This document shows, piece by piece, positions 17,377 to 25,576 of a DNA stretch of 64,000 bases. Within the stretch, counting starts at the first letter, position 1; every line of letters starts with the position of its first letter. A program made the position numbers and the translations under genes. This DNA is from Pseudomonas bohemica (GTDB taxonomy: Bacteria; Pseudomonadota; Gammaproteobacteria; Pseudomonadales; Pseudomonadaceae), in contig NZ_NKHL01000089.1 of the NCBI RefSeq assembly GCF_002934685.1, positions 1 to 64,000 of the forward strand, read 5' to 3'. The notes under the pieces were generated by a model. That model was not told the DNA's origin, made no database searches, and worked only from the letters and a program-made list of their open reading frames with translations.

Positions 17377-17404
17377 CCCGACACGCCGCAAAGAGCGTGT
17401 CGGG
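17377..17404 (-). terminator. Hairpin between cpxP-like gene and cpxA
   Basis: A perfect 10-base stem (CCCGACACGC with GCGTGTCGGG) lies in the 105-base gap. On the minus strand it is followed by ATTTTAT, a poor U-tract, so it may act as a partial terminator or a 3' stabiliser. Confidence 0.55.
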
Positions 17405-17435
17405 TTGGGGAGTGTAACGTCGCGTCAGTCGCCGG

Positions 17436-17879
17436 TTATTGGGCTTTCTGCGCTTTTTGCGCTTTCCAGGCTTCGAACTCGGCACGGTCGGCGCGACGTT
17501 GTGCCTGGTCTTTCTGGATCTGGTCGAACGTTTTCTGCTGATCAGGGGTGAGCATCGCACGGATGTCGGCCTGGGTCTTCGCGTGCTTGGCGGCCAGTTC
17601 ATCCTGCATGGCCTTCTGATCGGCTGGCGACAGTTTGGCCAGGTACTTATGGGTGATCTCGGAACGATCGCGCCATTGATCGCCTATCAGTTTGCCGACC
17701 TGCTGGTGTTGTTCCGGGGTCAGGTTCAGCTTGTCGAACGGGCCTTTGCGGTGGTGCATGCCAGGACCGTCGAAGCCTGGACCGCCAGGGCCACCCAGGT
17801 GGCCATCGTCTGTCGGAGAAGCCATTGCCACGGCAGGAAGGGCGGCAGCGAACATCAAAGCGATCAGAGTCTTGCGCAT
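17436..17879 (-). CDS. cpxP: CpxP/Spy-like periplasmic LTxxQ protein
   Basis: 147 residues. There is a signal peptide (MRKTLIALMFAAALPAVAMA), then a Gly/His-rich segment and a basic helical part with two LTxxQ motifs (LTPEQ at 53-57, LTPDQ at 110-114), which is the hallmark of the CpxP/Spy/ZraP fold. The C-terminus is a charged helix ending in repeated KAQ. Such proteins are periplasmic, chaperone-like, and in E. coli CpxP dampens CpxA. The gene sits between cpxR and cpxA on the same strand, and a CpxR-type box 84-99 bases upstream supports feedback control. The symbol is assigned by position and motif. Confidence 0.85.
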   Translation of the reverse strand: MRKTLIALMFAAALPAVAMASPTDDGHLGGPGGPGFDGPGMHHRKGPFDKLNLTPEQHQQVGKLIGDQWRDRSEITHKYLAKLSPADQKAMQDELAAKHAKTQADIRAMLTPDQQKTFDQIQKDQAQRRADRAEFEAWKAQKAQKAQ

Positions 17880-17962
17880 GGTGTATCTCCTTGTCTCGAA
17901 TCCGGCTCTGTGCCGGTTGTGGCCAGTTTAGGGAGATCAAGGTCAAGCGAGGTCAGGCGTGG

Positions 17963-17978
17963 GTAAAGCTTGGGTAAA
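17963..17978 (+). promoter_or_regulatory. CpxR-type box upstream of cpxP-like gene
   Basis: GTAAA-N6-GTAAA (17963-17967 and 17974-17978, an 11-base period) lies 84-99 bases upstream of the cpxP-like start, fitting the known CpxR motif. On the gene's own strand it reads TTTAC-N6-TTTAC. Confidence 0.6.
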
Positions 17979-18034
17979 GAGGGTTTGTCATGGGGCTGAC
18001 AGATGCAGGAAATTCGACGGGCTCGAAGCTCTTG

Positions 18035-18110
18035 AGCGCGCGCTTGCATCTGTCTGACAAGGCTCAATCGCCTGACACACCACAATCGCCGGCAAGCGCG
18101 CTCCTGCAGT
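18035..18110. repeat. Degenerate REPIN between cpxR and cpxP-like gene
   Basis: Arms GAGCGCGCGCTTGC and GCCGGCAAGCGCGCTCCTGC face each other. It separates cpxR from the cpxP-like gene, which therefore probably has its own promoter. Confidence 0.65.
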
Positions 18111-18116
18111 CGTATG

Positions 18117-18794
18117 TCAAACCGCGTAGTAATAACCGCGACTGCGCAACGCCACGATCCGCGGCCGGCCATCGGCATGGGGCCCGATCTTCTTGCGCAG
18201 GTTGCTGACGTGCATGTCCAGGCTGCGATCGTAGAGCGTCAGTTTGCGACCCAGTGCCAGTTGCGCCAATTCCTGCTTGTCCAGCGGCTCACCGGGTTGA
18301 CCCAACAGGGCTTCGAGCAGACGCGCTTCGGAAACGGTCAGGGTGAATTCCTGGTCGTCGATGGTGACCACGCCTCGGGCCGGGCTGAAACACAAGTCAC
18401 CCAGTTCGATCTGGCTGGACACCGCCGTCGGATGGCTGCGACGCAACACGGCGCGCAAACGGGCGGTCAGTTCGCGGGGATCGCACGGTTTGGCCAGGTA
18501 ATCGTCGGCACCCAGCTCCAGACCGAGGATGCGATCCAGCGGCTCGCCGCGGGCCGAGAGCATCAGCACGGGCAAGTCGGGGTGGTCGGTGCGCAGTTGC
18601 TTGAGCAGTTCCAGACCGCTGCCGTCGGGCAGCATCACATCCAGCACCACGGCGGCAGGGGCAGCTTGGGCAAGCGCCTTGCGAGCGCTCTGGCCGTCAT
18701 GACAGGCCTGCACCACGAAACCTTCCTGACTCAACCAACTGCTCAGGAGCTCACACAGCTCCTGGTCATCATCAATAAGTAACAGCTCGCTCAT
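18117..18794 (-). CDS. cpxR: OmpR-family response regulator, CpxR-like
   Basis: 225 residues. The receiver domain has the acidic triad DDD (8-10), phosphoacceptor Asp52 (LDVMLPDGSG) and Lys102 (GADDYLAKP). The winged-helix domain contains LGRKLTLYDRSLDMHVSNLRKKIG and LRSRGYYY, closely matching the CpxR recognition region. It is the cytoplasmic DNA-binding partner of the kinase two genes on. It starts 7 bases after the YgiM-like gene ends, so the pair are probably co-transcribed. Binding sites are proposed at 15200 and 17963. Confidence 0.92.
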   Translation of the reverse strand: MSELLLIDDDQELCELLSSWLSQEGFVVQACHDGQSARKALAQAAPAAVVLDVMLPDGSGLELLKQLRTDHPDLPVLMLSARGEPLDRILGLELGADDYLAKPCDPRELTARLRAVLRRSHPTAVSSQIELGDLCFSPARGVVTIDDQEFTLTVSEARLLEALLGQPGEPLDKQELAQLALGRKLTLYDRSLDMHVSNLRKKIGPHADGRPRIVALRSRGYYYAV

Positions 18795-18801
18795 GAGTCA
18801 C

Positions 18802-19221
18802 TCAATTTAGCCATTGCCGACGCTGTCTACGCCAGCCGCTGGCAAAAATACCGCACAGCAGGGCGACCATTGCAACGCCGCCCCCTGTGACGAACCATTG
18901 TTGTTGCTCGGTCAGTACGCGCGCAGGCATGACCGACTGCGCTTCTTTGAGCTGCAGTTTAAGCCTTTGGTTCTCCTGACGCAGGCGTCCCACCAGAATA
19001 CTTTCGCGTTCAGTGTCGGCATTGTGCTGTTGGCGGGTCAACTCTTCCCGTTGTTTTTCACTGTCGGCCAGACGCTGACGCAGGTCGGTCAACTGGCTGG
19101 CGGTGCTGGGCAATGGCAAGGCATGGCTGACGATATCGCTGGTTTCGTCAGCTCGAACTTCGACACTGATCGCCGAAACGGCCAGCGTGACCGCCAGTAG
19201 ACACCACGGACGTGGACGCAT
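18802..19221 (-). CDS. Membrane-anchored coiled-coil protein, YgiM-like without the SH3 domain
   Basis: From the ATG at 19221 the product has 139 residues: a signal-like hydrophobic segment (about 6-24), a coiled coil (about 42-96, LTDLRQRLADSEKQREELTRQ), one C-terminal membrane helix (about 109-128, WFVTGGGVAMVALLCGIFASGW) and a basic tail RRQRRQ. The coiled-coil, WF-GGG membrane helix and arginine tail are the layout of TIGR04211/YgiM proteins, but the bacterial SH3 domain that should follow the signal peptide is missing. It lies 7 bases upstream of cpxR, which suggests a role in envelope sensing. Function unknown; the homology is my reading of the motif pattern. Confidence 0.7.
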   Translation of the reverse strand: MRPRPWCLLAVTLAVSAISVEVRADETSDIVSHALPLPSTASQLTDLRQRLADSEKQREELTRQQHNADTERESILVGRLRQENQRLKLQLKEAQSVMPARVLTEQQQWFVTGGGVAMVALLCGIFASGWRRQRRQWLN

Positions 19222-19369
19222 CTGAACTCCTGATTGACTTGCGGCACCAGACCAGCGCGCCGGTTTTATTGGGCGTTTGGCAGGATATCGGCACAGGAAT
19301 GCGAATAATGAGCAGTCAGCGCTGCCGAGGTGGATCCGGTCTCGCAAAGGGACCGGATCAGGGGAGATC

Positions 19370-19669
19370 TTAAGGCAGGACTTGCTTGAAAGGCTTGACC
19401 ACGACCTTATCGTAGACGCCGGCCTTGATATACGGATCGGCATCCGCCCAGGCCTGTGCGGCACTCAGGGAGGGGAATTCGGCGACGACCAGGCTGCCGG
19501 TGAAACCTGCGGCGCCTGGGTCATTACTGTCGATAGCGGGCAGAGGTCCTGCCAGCACGACACGTCCTTCGTTTTTCAACGCGGTCAGGCGCTCCAGATG
19601 CGCAGGGCGCGCTTCGAGGCGTTTTTCCAGTGAGTTGGCGACGTCCGTTGCTACGATTGCGTAGAGCAT
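19370..19669 (-). CDS. YciI family protein
   Basis: Start at ATG 19669 ([28 protein letters not shown]), giving 99 residues, the normal YciI length. The family's catalytic-looking RPAHLERL His, the [19 protein letters not shown] strand region and the ending [13 protein letters not shown] are present. YciI proteins are small ferredoxin-like-fold proteins of uncertain function, proposed to be hydrolase- or dehalogenase-like. The gene begins one base after the yciB stop codon, so translation is probably coupled, repeating the yciB-yciI pairing seen in other gammaproteobacteria. Confidence 0.85.
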   Translation of the reverse strand: MLYAIVATDVANSLEKRLEARPAHLERLTALKNEGRVVLAGPLPAIDSNDPGAAGFTGSLVVAEFPSLSAAQAWADADPYIKAGVYDKVVVKPFKQVLP

Positions 19670-19670
19670 T

Positions 19671-20279
19671 TCAGTCCTCGGGCTTTTTTGTTGAAGGCTG
19701 GGTCGATGCGTCGGCATCGTGAAGGTGACGGGCCAGGAAGATGCCTTGGCCGATCAGGAAAATCAGGGTCATGCCCAGGCTGCCGAAGACTTTGAAGTCG
19801 ACCCAGAATTCCTGGTATGTGAATGCGACATACAGATTGGCGGCGCCGCAGAACAGAAAGAACACGATCCAGGCGATGTTCAGTTTGGTCCAGATTGCCT
19901 GCGGCAGGGTCAGCGCGTGGCCCATGATGCGCTGGATCAGCAGTCGATCACCGATGAAGTGACTGCCAGCGAACACCAGCGCGAATACCCAGTTGACCAC
20001 CGGCGCTTTCCATTTGAGGAAGGTTTCGCTGTGGAAGGCCAACGTCAGGCTGCCGAACACCAGGCAGCCAGCAAGTGTCAGCCACTGGCTTTTCTCCAGT
20101 TTGCCCTGCTGTATATAAAGGATGCCGTAGACCACGATGGAGCTGGCGATCAACACCGCGGTGGCGCTGAAAATCCCGCCTACCATGAAGCTGTGGCCCA
20201 GGATATCGACGGCTTGGGGGCTGATTTTGTAAACGAGGAAAAACAGGATGAGCGGGATGAAGTCGATGAATTGTTTCAC
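19671..20279 (-). CDS. yciB: Inner-membrane septation/envelope protein YciB (IspA family)
   Basis: A GTG start at 20279 gives [18 protein letters not shown], the conserved family N-terminus, and 202 residues. Starting at the ATG further upstream would add 13 unrelated residues. Five membrane segments and the signature [25 protein letters not shown] are visible, ending in a hydrophilic tail rich in D, S, T, K. YciB family proteins act in cell envelope and septum integrity. It is divergent from rnmA by 65 bases and is followed by yciI. Confidence 0.9.
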   Translation of the reverse strand: MKQFIDFIPLILFFLVYKISPQAVDILGHSFMVGGIFSATAVLIASSIVVYGILYIQQGKLEKSQWLTLAGCLVFGSLTLAFHSETFLKWKAPVVNWVFALVFAGSHFIGDRLLIQRIMGHALTLPQAIWTKLNIAWIVFFLFCGAANLYVAFTYQEFWVDFKVFGSLGMTLIFLIGQGIFLARHLHDADASTQPSTKKPED

Positions 20280-20344
20280 AGTAAGAGCCAGAAGCTGGAT
20301 GTGACGGCATAATAACAAACATCAATGACTGCGAAAGCGCCCCT

Positions 20345-21205
20345 ATGAATGTTGACCTGCACTGTCACAGCACCGCCTCCGACGGCGCTCTAGCGCCTGC
20401 GGCACTCGTCGCCCGTGCCTTTGATAACGGCGTGCGGGTGCTTGCGCTGACCGACCATGACACCATCGAAGGACTCGAAGAAGCCCGCGCGGCGGCGCTT
20501 GCACTGGATATGCAACTGGTCGACGGCATTGAGCTGTCCTGCACCTGGGGCGGTGCCACTATCCACATTCTTGGCTATGGTTTTGATGTCGATGCACGGC
20601 CTTTGCTCGATGCCATTGAGCGATTGCATACCGGTCGTTGGTTGCGTGCCGAAGAAATCAGTCGCAAATTGGCGATGAAAGGTATGCCCGGAGCGCTGGA
20701 AGGTGCCCGAGCGGTGCAACAGGCGCTCGGCGACAGCGGCAACGCGCCGGCCCGACCGCACTTCGCGGACTTTCTGGTCAATGAAGGTTTCGTGAAGGAT
20801 CGCGCCGAAGCGTTCCGCAAATGGCTGGGCGCTGGCAAGCTGGGTGACGTCAAGCAGCACTGGCCGACCCTGGAAGATACGGTCGCGACCTTGCGCGCGG
20901 CGGGTGCCTGGGTCAGTCTGGCGCACCCGTGGCATTACGACTTCACCCGCAGCAAACGCCGCAAGCTGGTCGCCGATTTCATTCAGGCGGGCGGCCATGC
21001 GATGGAAGTGGTCAATGGCCTGCAGCCTGCCGATCAAGTGGGCAGCCTGGCCATTCTGGCCCGTGAGTTCGGTCTGCTGGTCAGCGCCGGCAGTGATTTT
21101 CATGCGCCTGGCGCCTGGTCCGAGATTGGCGTCTATCGCCCGCTGCCGGAGGACCTGCCGCCACTTTGGGGGCGATTCAAACATGACCAGCCTACTGCCG
21201 TCTGA
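20345..21205 (+). CDS. rnmA: PHP-domain 5'-3' exoribonuclease/phosphoesterase (RNase AM, YciV/TrpH)
   Basis: 286 residues. The PHP metal site is intact: DLHCHSTASDG (His6, His8), LTDHDT, and later ELSCTW, HPWHYDFTRSKRR and SAGSDFHAPG. E. coli YciV/RnmA is a 5'-3' exonuclease that trims 5' ends of 23S, 16S and 5S rRNA and degrades short oligonucleotides. The gene overlaps no neighbour but is followed 13 bases later by yciO and then scpA-scpB, suggesting one long transcript. Confidence 0.88.
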   Translation: MNVDLHCHSTASDGALAPAALVARAFDNGVRVLALTDHDTIEGLEEARAAALALDMQLVDGIELSCTWGGATIHILGYGFDVDARPLLDAIERLHTGRWLRAEEISRKLAMKGMPGALEGARAVQQALGDSGNAPARPHFADFLVNEGFVKDRAEAFRKWLGAGKLGDVKQHWPTLEDTVATLRAAGAWVSLAHPWHYDFTRSKRRKLVADFIQAGGHAMEVVNGLQPADQVGSLAILAREFGLLVSAGSDFHAPGAWSEIGVYRPLPEDLPPLWGRFKHDQPTAV

Positions 21206-21218
21206 ACAGGAAGATACC

Positions 21219-21851
21219 GTGAGTCAATTTTTCCAGGTCCACCCGGAAAACCCGCAGGCGCGCCTGATAAAGCAGGCGGTGGACATTATCAAGGCAGGCG
21301 GTCTGGTGGTTTACCCGACCGATTCCTCTTATGCCCTGGGGTGCCAGATGGGCGACAAGGCGGCGCTGGATCGCATTCGCCGTCTTCGCGATCTGGACGA
21401 CAAGCACAACTTCACGCTGATGTGCTGCGATCTGTCGCAGCTGGGACTCTTTGCCAAGGTGGACACCGCCGCTTTTCGCCTGCTCAAGGCGCATACGCCC
21501 GGCCCTTACACCTTCATTCTTGGCGCGACCCGTGAAGTGCCGCGACTGCTGCTTCACCCAAAACGTCGCACCATTGGCCTGCGGGTGCCCAAGCATCCCA
21601 TCGCCCAGGCGCTGCTTCAGGAACTGGGAGAGCCATTGATGAGCGTCAGCCTGATCATGCCGGGCGAGACCATCCCGATGAGCGACCCCTACGAGATGCG
21701 TCAGGTGCTCGAGCATCATGTCGATCTGATCATCGATGGCGGCGAGGGCGGAATATCGGCGTCCACCGTGATCAATCTGTCCGAAGAAGAGCCACAAGTG
21801 GTGCGCGTCGGATGTGGCGACCCGACGCCGTTCGGGGTCGAAGTCGAGTGA
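21219..21851 (+). CDS. yciO: YciO, Sua5/YrdC-like protein
   Basis: I chose GTG 21219 (SQFFQVHPENPQARLIKQA) because AGGAAG precedes it and it gives 210 residues, close to known YciO; an ATG at 21183 would overlap rnmA. The YrdC fold is shown by LIKQAVDIIKAGGLVVYPTDSSYALGC, KRRTIGLRVPKHP and the C-terminal GGISASTVINL. Paralogues TsaC/Sua5 make threonylcarbamoyl-AMP for tRNA t6A; YciO has the same fold with weak activity and no firm role. Its stop codon overlaps the scpA GTG start (GTGA). Confidence 0.9.
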   Translation: MSQFFQVHPENPQARLIKQAVDIIKAGGLVVYPTDSSYALGCQMGDKAALDRIRRLRDLDDKHNFTLMCCDLSQLGLFAKVDTAAFRLLKAHTPGPYTFILGATREVPRLLLHPKRRTIGLRVPKHPIAQALLQELGEPLMSVSLIMPGETIPMSDPYEMRQVLEHHVDLIIDGGEGGISASTVINLSEEEPQVVRVGCGDPTPFGVEVE

Positions 21852-22666
21852 CCGACGCCCAGACGCTGGATCCGCAGGCCGACGCGCAGCAGGAGTTGCC
21901 GTTTGCGATGGTCTACGGGCAGGCCGTCACGCAGATGCCGCTCGACCTGTACATTCCTCCCGACGCGCTGGAAGTTTTCCTCGAAGCCTTCGAAGGTCCG
22001 CTGGACCTGTTGCTTTACCTGATCCGCAAACAGAACATCAACATCCTCGACATCCCGGTGGCAGAGATCACTCGTCAGTACATGGGCTACGTCGAGCTGA
22101 TGAAAACCGTGCGTCTGGAGCTGGCCGCCGAGTATTTGGTGATGGCCGCGATGCTTGCCGAGATCAAGTCGCGCATGTTGTTGCCGCGCTCGGAGGTGGC
22201 CGAAGAGGAAGAGGACGACCCCCGTGCCGAGCTGATTCGTCGCCTGCAGGAGTACGAACGCTTCAAGGCTGCTGCTGAAGGCATCGACACTCTGAACAGG
22301 ATCGGTCGCGACGTGGTGGTGCCGAAACTCGACGCCCCCGAGGCCCGAGCACGCAAGCTGCTTCCGGATGTGTCGCTGGAAGAACTGCTGGTTTCCATGG
22401 CCGAGGTGCTGCGCCGTGGCGACATGTTCGAAAGTCATCAGGTCAGCCGTGAGGCGCTGTCCACCCGCGAGCGCATGAGCGACGTGCTGGAGCGGCTCAA
22501 GGGCGCCGGTTTCGTGCCGTTCGCCGAGCTGTTCACCGCAGAGGAGGGACGTCTGGGTGTGGTCGTGACCTTCATGGCGGTCCTTGAGCTGGTCAAGGAA
22601 CAACTGGTGGAGCTGGTGCAGAACGAACCTTTCGCAGTCATTCATGTGCGCGCGCGAGCCGAATAA
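21848..22666 (+). CDS. scpA: Segregation and condensation protein A
   Basis: A GTG at 21848 overlapping the yciO stop gives 271 residues. The kleisin signature follows a Pseudomonas-type N-terminal extension: LEVFLEAFEGPLDLLLYLIRKQNINILDIPVAEIT, then LELAAEYLVMAAMLAEIKSRMLLP, and the C-terminal winged helix VVVTFMAVLELVKEQLVELVQ. ScpA bridges the Smc heads together with ScpB in chromosome condensation and segregation. scpB starts 17 bases downstream. No smc gene is present in the window. Confidence 0.94.
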   Translation: MTDAQTLDPQADAQQELPFAMVYGQAVTQMPLDLYIPPDALEVFLEAFEGPLDLLLYLIRKQNINILDIPVAEITRQYMGYVELMKTVRLELAAEYLVMAAMLAEIKSRMLLPRSEVAEEEEDDPRAELIRRLQEYERFKAAAEGIDTLNRIGRDVVVPKLDAPEARARKLLPDVSLEELLVSMAEVLRRGDMFESHQVSREALSTRERMSDVLERLKGAGFVPFAELFTAEEGRLGVVVTFMAVLELVKEQLVELVQNEPFAVIHVRARAE

Positions 22667-22683
22667 AGAGCAAGAGCTGATCG

Positions 22684-23475
22684 ATGAACCTGAACGAACC
22701 CCGCGAACTCGCGCCGCTGCTCGAAGCTTTCCTGCTGGCCTCCGGTAAACCGCAATCTTTGGAGCGGCTGTACGAGCTGTTCGAGGAGGGCGAGCGCCCG
22801 GAGCCCGCGGTGTTCAAGAAAGCGCTGACGCTGCTGGGCAAATCCTGCGACAACCGGGCCTTCGAATTGAAGGAAGTTGCTTCGGGTTATCGCCTGCAAA
22901 TCCGAGAAAAGTTCGCGCCATGGGTCGGGCGATTGTGGGAAGAACGCCCGCAACGCTATTCCCGCGCCTTGCTCGAAACCATGGCCCTGATCGCCTATCG
23001 CCAGCCCATCACCCGCGGCGAGATCGAGGATGTGCGGGGTGTGGCGGTCAACAGCAACATCGTCAAGACATTGCTGGAGCGCGAGTGGATCAGGATCGTC
23101 GGCTACCGCGATGTGCCGGGCAAACCGGCGATGTTCGCCACCACCAAGGGCTTTCTCGACCACTTCAACCTGAAAAGCCTGGATGAGCTGCCGCCTCTGG
23201 CGGACCTGCGGGAAATGGAAGCAGAGCCGGTGCTGGACTTCGACGACGCCCCGGTTCCCGCACATCTGCAGGCGTTGGCCGACGCCAGCCTGGAACCTGA
23301 CCCAGAGGTCGAAGCCGAAGCGCCACGGGACGAAACCAGCTTCCGCAGTCTGTTGGCCGAGCTGGACACGATGGAAGAGGGGCTGAAAATTGACTTCGAC
23401 GATTTATTGCTCGATGAGACCGATAAAGAGTCTGAATGGGAAGACGGTCCTGCGGACGATGAAGATCTTCTCTGA
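22684..23475 (+). CDS. scpB: Segregation and condensation protein B
   Basis: 263 residues. Two winged-helix domains are visible, with the signature ALLETMALIAYRQPITRGEIEDVRGVAVNSNIVKTLLEREWIRIVGYRDVPGKPAMFATTKGFLDHF (read in pieces). The last 80 residues are acidic and low-complexity (EWEDGPADDEDLL), longer than in Bacillus ScpB. It dimerises and binds ScpA in the SMC complex. It is the last gene of the rnmA-yciO-scpAB run and is followed by a near-perfect REPIN. Confidence 0.94.
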   Translation: MNLNEPRELAPLLEAFLLASGKPQSLERLYELFEEGERPEPAVFKKALTLLGKSCDNRAFELKEVASGYRLQIREKFAPWVGRLWEERPQRYSRALLETMALIAYRQPITRGEIEDVRGVAVNSNIVKTLLEREWIRIVGYRDVPGKPAMFATTKGFLDHFNLKSLDELPPLADLREMEAEPVLDFDDAPVPAHLQALADASLEPDPEVEAEAPRDETSFRSLLAELDTMEEGLKIDFDDLLLDETDKESEWEDGPADDEDLL

Positions 23476-23519
23476 CAAATGAGCCGGAGATGCTCGCTGC
23501 GGGTCTCAAGGTAGGTACG

Positions 23520-23617
23520 AACTGCGGGAGTGAGCTTGCTCACGAAGGCAATGTCTGGGGCGCAGATCAAGCTGCGGATGTTTCGGCCTCTTCGTGAGCA
23601 AGCTCACTCCCGCAGTT
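23520..23617. repeat. REPIN with perfect long arms
   Basis: The arm starting at 23520 (AACTGCGGGAGTGAGCTTGC, continuing to about 23547) is repeated as its exact reverse complement at about 23591-23617. It lies in the scpB-DUF1289 gap and is the best-preserved copy in the window. Confidence 0.92.
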
Positions 23618-23651
23618 AGTGCGCAGCGCTAACCCATATTCAGGCCACCCC

Positions 23652-23840
23652 ATGAGCACCAAAGACCCCTGCATCAGCCTCTGCAAATTCGACGACGACA
23701 TCTGCATCGGCTGCGGTCGCAGCAAGCGCGAGATCAAGTCGTGGAAGAAGATGGACAAGGACGAGAAGCGCTCGGTCCTGGCCGAATCGGCCCTGCGCCT
23801 GATCAAGCTCAAGGGTTCCAGTCGGCGGAAAAAGAAGTAG
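23652..23840 (+). CDS. DUF1289 small cysteine-rich protein
   Basis: 62 residues from ATG 23652 (MSTKDPCISLCKFDDDICIGCGR). The spacing of four cysteines (C-x3-C-x6-C-x2-C) followed by a Trp and a basic C-terminus (KLKGSSRRKKK) is the DUF1289 signature, suggesting a bound metal. Such proteins are annotated as possible Fe-S or zinc proteins, and the function is unknown. It stands alone behind a REPIN. The 208 bases to rluB contain no further feature that I can name. Confidence 0.85.
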   Translation: MSTKDPCISLCKFDDDICIGCGRSKREIKSWKKMDKDEKRSVLAESALRLIKLKGSSRRKKK

Positions 23841-24048
23841 CTCAAGCTGAGTACCCGATATTTTCGTCTAGTCTCTGATGCGCAACGCACGTCATGAGCG
23901 TATGATTCGCGACCTTTTGGCGATCCACACTCGCCACAAGCTTCAGTTTTCAGCCCCTTCGGCACCAGAGAGTCGCTCTGGTCCAGAGCAGGCAACAGGC
24001 CGTGCCCACTCGCGCACGCTCTGATTCGACACACCGGGAGGTGCCCAG

Positions 24049-25254
24049 ATGAGTGAACAGGACAAGCAGGACAAAGAAATCGGCCCAGCAGGCGAAAAAC
24101 TGCAAAAGGTGCTGGCGCGCATTGGCGTTGGCTCGCGCCGTGACGTCGAAGCCTGGATCGGCGAAGGCCGCATCAAGGTCAATGGCGTACAGGCCAGCCT
24201 CGGTCAGCGCGTCGATCTGCACGACGCCATCACCGTCGACGGCCGGGTTATCCGTCGCGAAGAAGCGGCCGAAACCGTGCGCCGCGTCATCATGTACAAC
24301 AAACCAGACGGTGAAATCTGCACCCGTGACGACCCGGAAGGCCGTCCGACCGTGTTCGATCGCCTGCCGCGCCCGAAAGAGGGCCGCTGGATCAACATCG
24401 GTCGTCTGGACATCAACACCACCGGTCTGTTGATGTTCACCACCGACGGTGAGCTGGCCAACCGTCTGATGCACCCGTCGTTCGAAATGGACCGTGAGTA
24501 CGCGGTCCGCGTGCGCGGTGAAGTCGATGACGACATGCTGTTGCGTCTGAAAAACGGCGTGATCCTCGAAGACGGTCCGGCGCGTTTCACCGACATTCAG
24601 CAAGCACCGGGCGGTGAAGGCTTCAACCACTGGTATCACTGCGTGGTGATGGAGGGCCGTAACCGTGAGGTTCGTCGTCTGTGGGAATCCCAGGGGCTGG
24701 TGGTCAGCCGTCTGAAGCGCGTGCGTTTCGGTCCGGTGTTCCTGAACTCCGACCTGCCGATGGGCCGCTGGCGCGAAATGAGTCAGCAGGAAGTCGACAT
24801 CCTCAGCGCCGAAGTCGGCCTGAAACCGGTCGCCATGCCGCAAATGAACGCCAAAACCAAGGACAAGCTTGAGCGTCTGCAGCGCCAGTCTTCGCGCCCA
24901 TTGGGCAAAGGCGAACGCGTGCGTCAGCTGCGTCCGGCCAAGGATGCGGCACCTGCCGATCGTCCTGCGCGCGAGCCGCGTCTGGCCGATGGCGAGCGCC
25001 CGGCCCGCAAGCCGGCTGATAGCGGTCGTCCGGCGCGTACCCCGCGTCCAGCGGCGGGCGGTCGCACCGACAGCAGCCGTGGCACTCCGGTGGCAGAGCG
25101 TCCGAGCGAGATGAACAAGCGCCCGGCCAAGCCCAAGAGCACGCGTCCTGGGATCAAACTGGTTGACGACGACAAGACCCCGTCGGGCAAGCGTCGCGGC
25201 GCGCCGGCCGGTGCCGGTCAGCGCCCCGGCTTCGGTCGCCGCAAGCCTGAGTGA
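24049..25254 (+). CDS. rluB: 23S rRNA pseudouridine(2605) synthase
   Basis: 401 residues. An S4 RNA-binding domain occupies about 15-75 (KLQKVLARIGVGSRRDVEAWIGEGRIKVNG). The RsuA-family catalytic core has GRLDINTTGLLMFTTDGELANRLMHP with catalytic Asp121, and later EGRNREVRRLWESQGL. It modifies U2605 of 23S rRNA near the peptidyl transferase centre. The last 150 residues are a low-complexity Arg/Pro/Ala extension (PARKPADSGRPARTPRPA), probably disordered and RNA-contacting. A strong terminator follows. It is a single-gene unit. Confidence 0.94.
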   Translation: MSEQDKQDKEIGPAGEKLQKVLARIGVGSRRDVEAWIGEGRIKVNGVQASLGQRVDLHDAITVDGRVIRREEAAETVRRVIMYNKPDGEICTRDDPEGRPTVFDRLPRPKEGRWINIGRLDINTTGLLMFTTDGELANRLMHPSFEMDREYAVRVRGEVDDDMLLRLKNGVILEDGPARFTDIQQAPGGEGFNHWYHCVVMEGRNREVRRLWESQGLVVSRLKRVRFGPVFLNSDLPMGRWREMSQQEVDILSAEVGLKPVAMPQMNAKTKDKLERLQRQSSRPLGKGERVRQLRPAKDAAPADRPAREPRLADGERPARKPADSGRPARTPRPAAGGRTDSSRGTPVAERPSEMNKRPAKPKSTRPGIKLVDDDKTPSGKRRGAPAGAGQRPGFGRRKPE

Positions 25255-25270
25255 TCACACCCTGAAATGA

Positions 25271-25304
25271 AAAACGCCAGTCCTTGTGACTGGCGTTTTT
25301 TTTT
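25271..25304 (+). terminator. Rho-independent terminator after rluB
   Basis: The stem AAAACGCCAGTC/GACTGGCGTTTT is followed by a run of nine Ts. The next 270 bases, to aroP, hold a half-REP near 25361-25384 and a possible -10 (TACAAT, 25434-25439). No gene was found there. Confidence 0.92.
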
Positions 25305-25576
25305 ACTTGATCGCATTTGAGAGCTGTCTTGGCGCTGTGCCTGAAGCCGTACGTGTTCACTTGCGGGAGCCGACTTGCTGACTCCTAGAAGGGATGGCGA
25401 ACACTCGTTCCTGCCTCGCATGTATTTGCGGTGTACAATGCGCCGCGTTTTTTCTGTGATTCATCGGCGTATGGACGCCACAAAACTCGGGGTTACCCAC
25501 TCCGTTTCACTCCGCCGCGTCATGAGCGCGTCGGGTTCGATTCCGTCACAGACAAGAACAAAAAGGTGACTATCCA

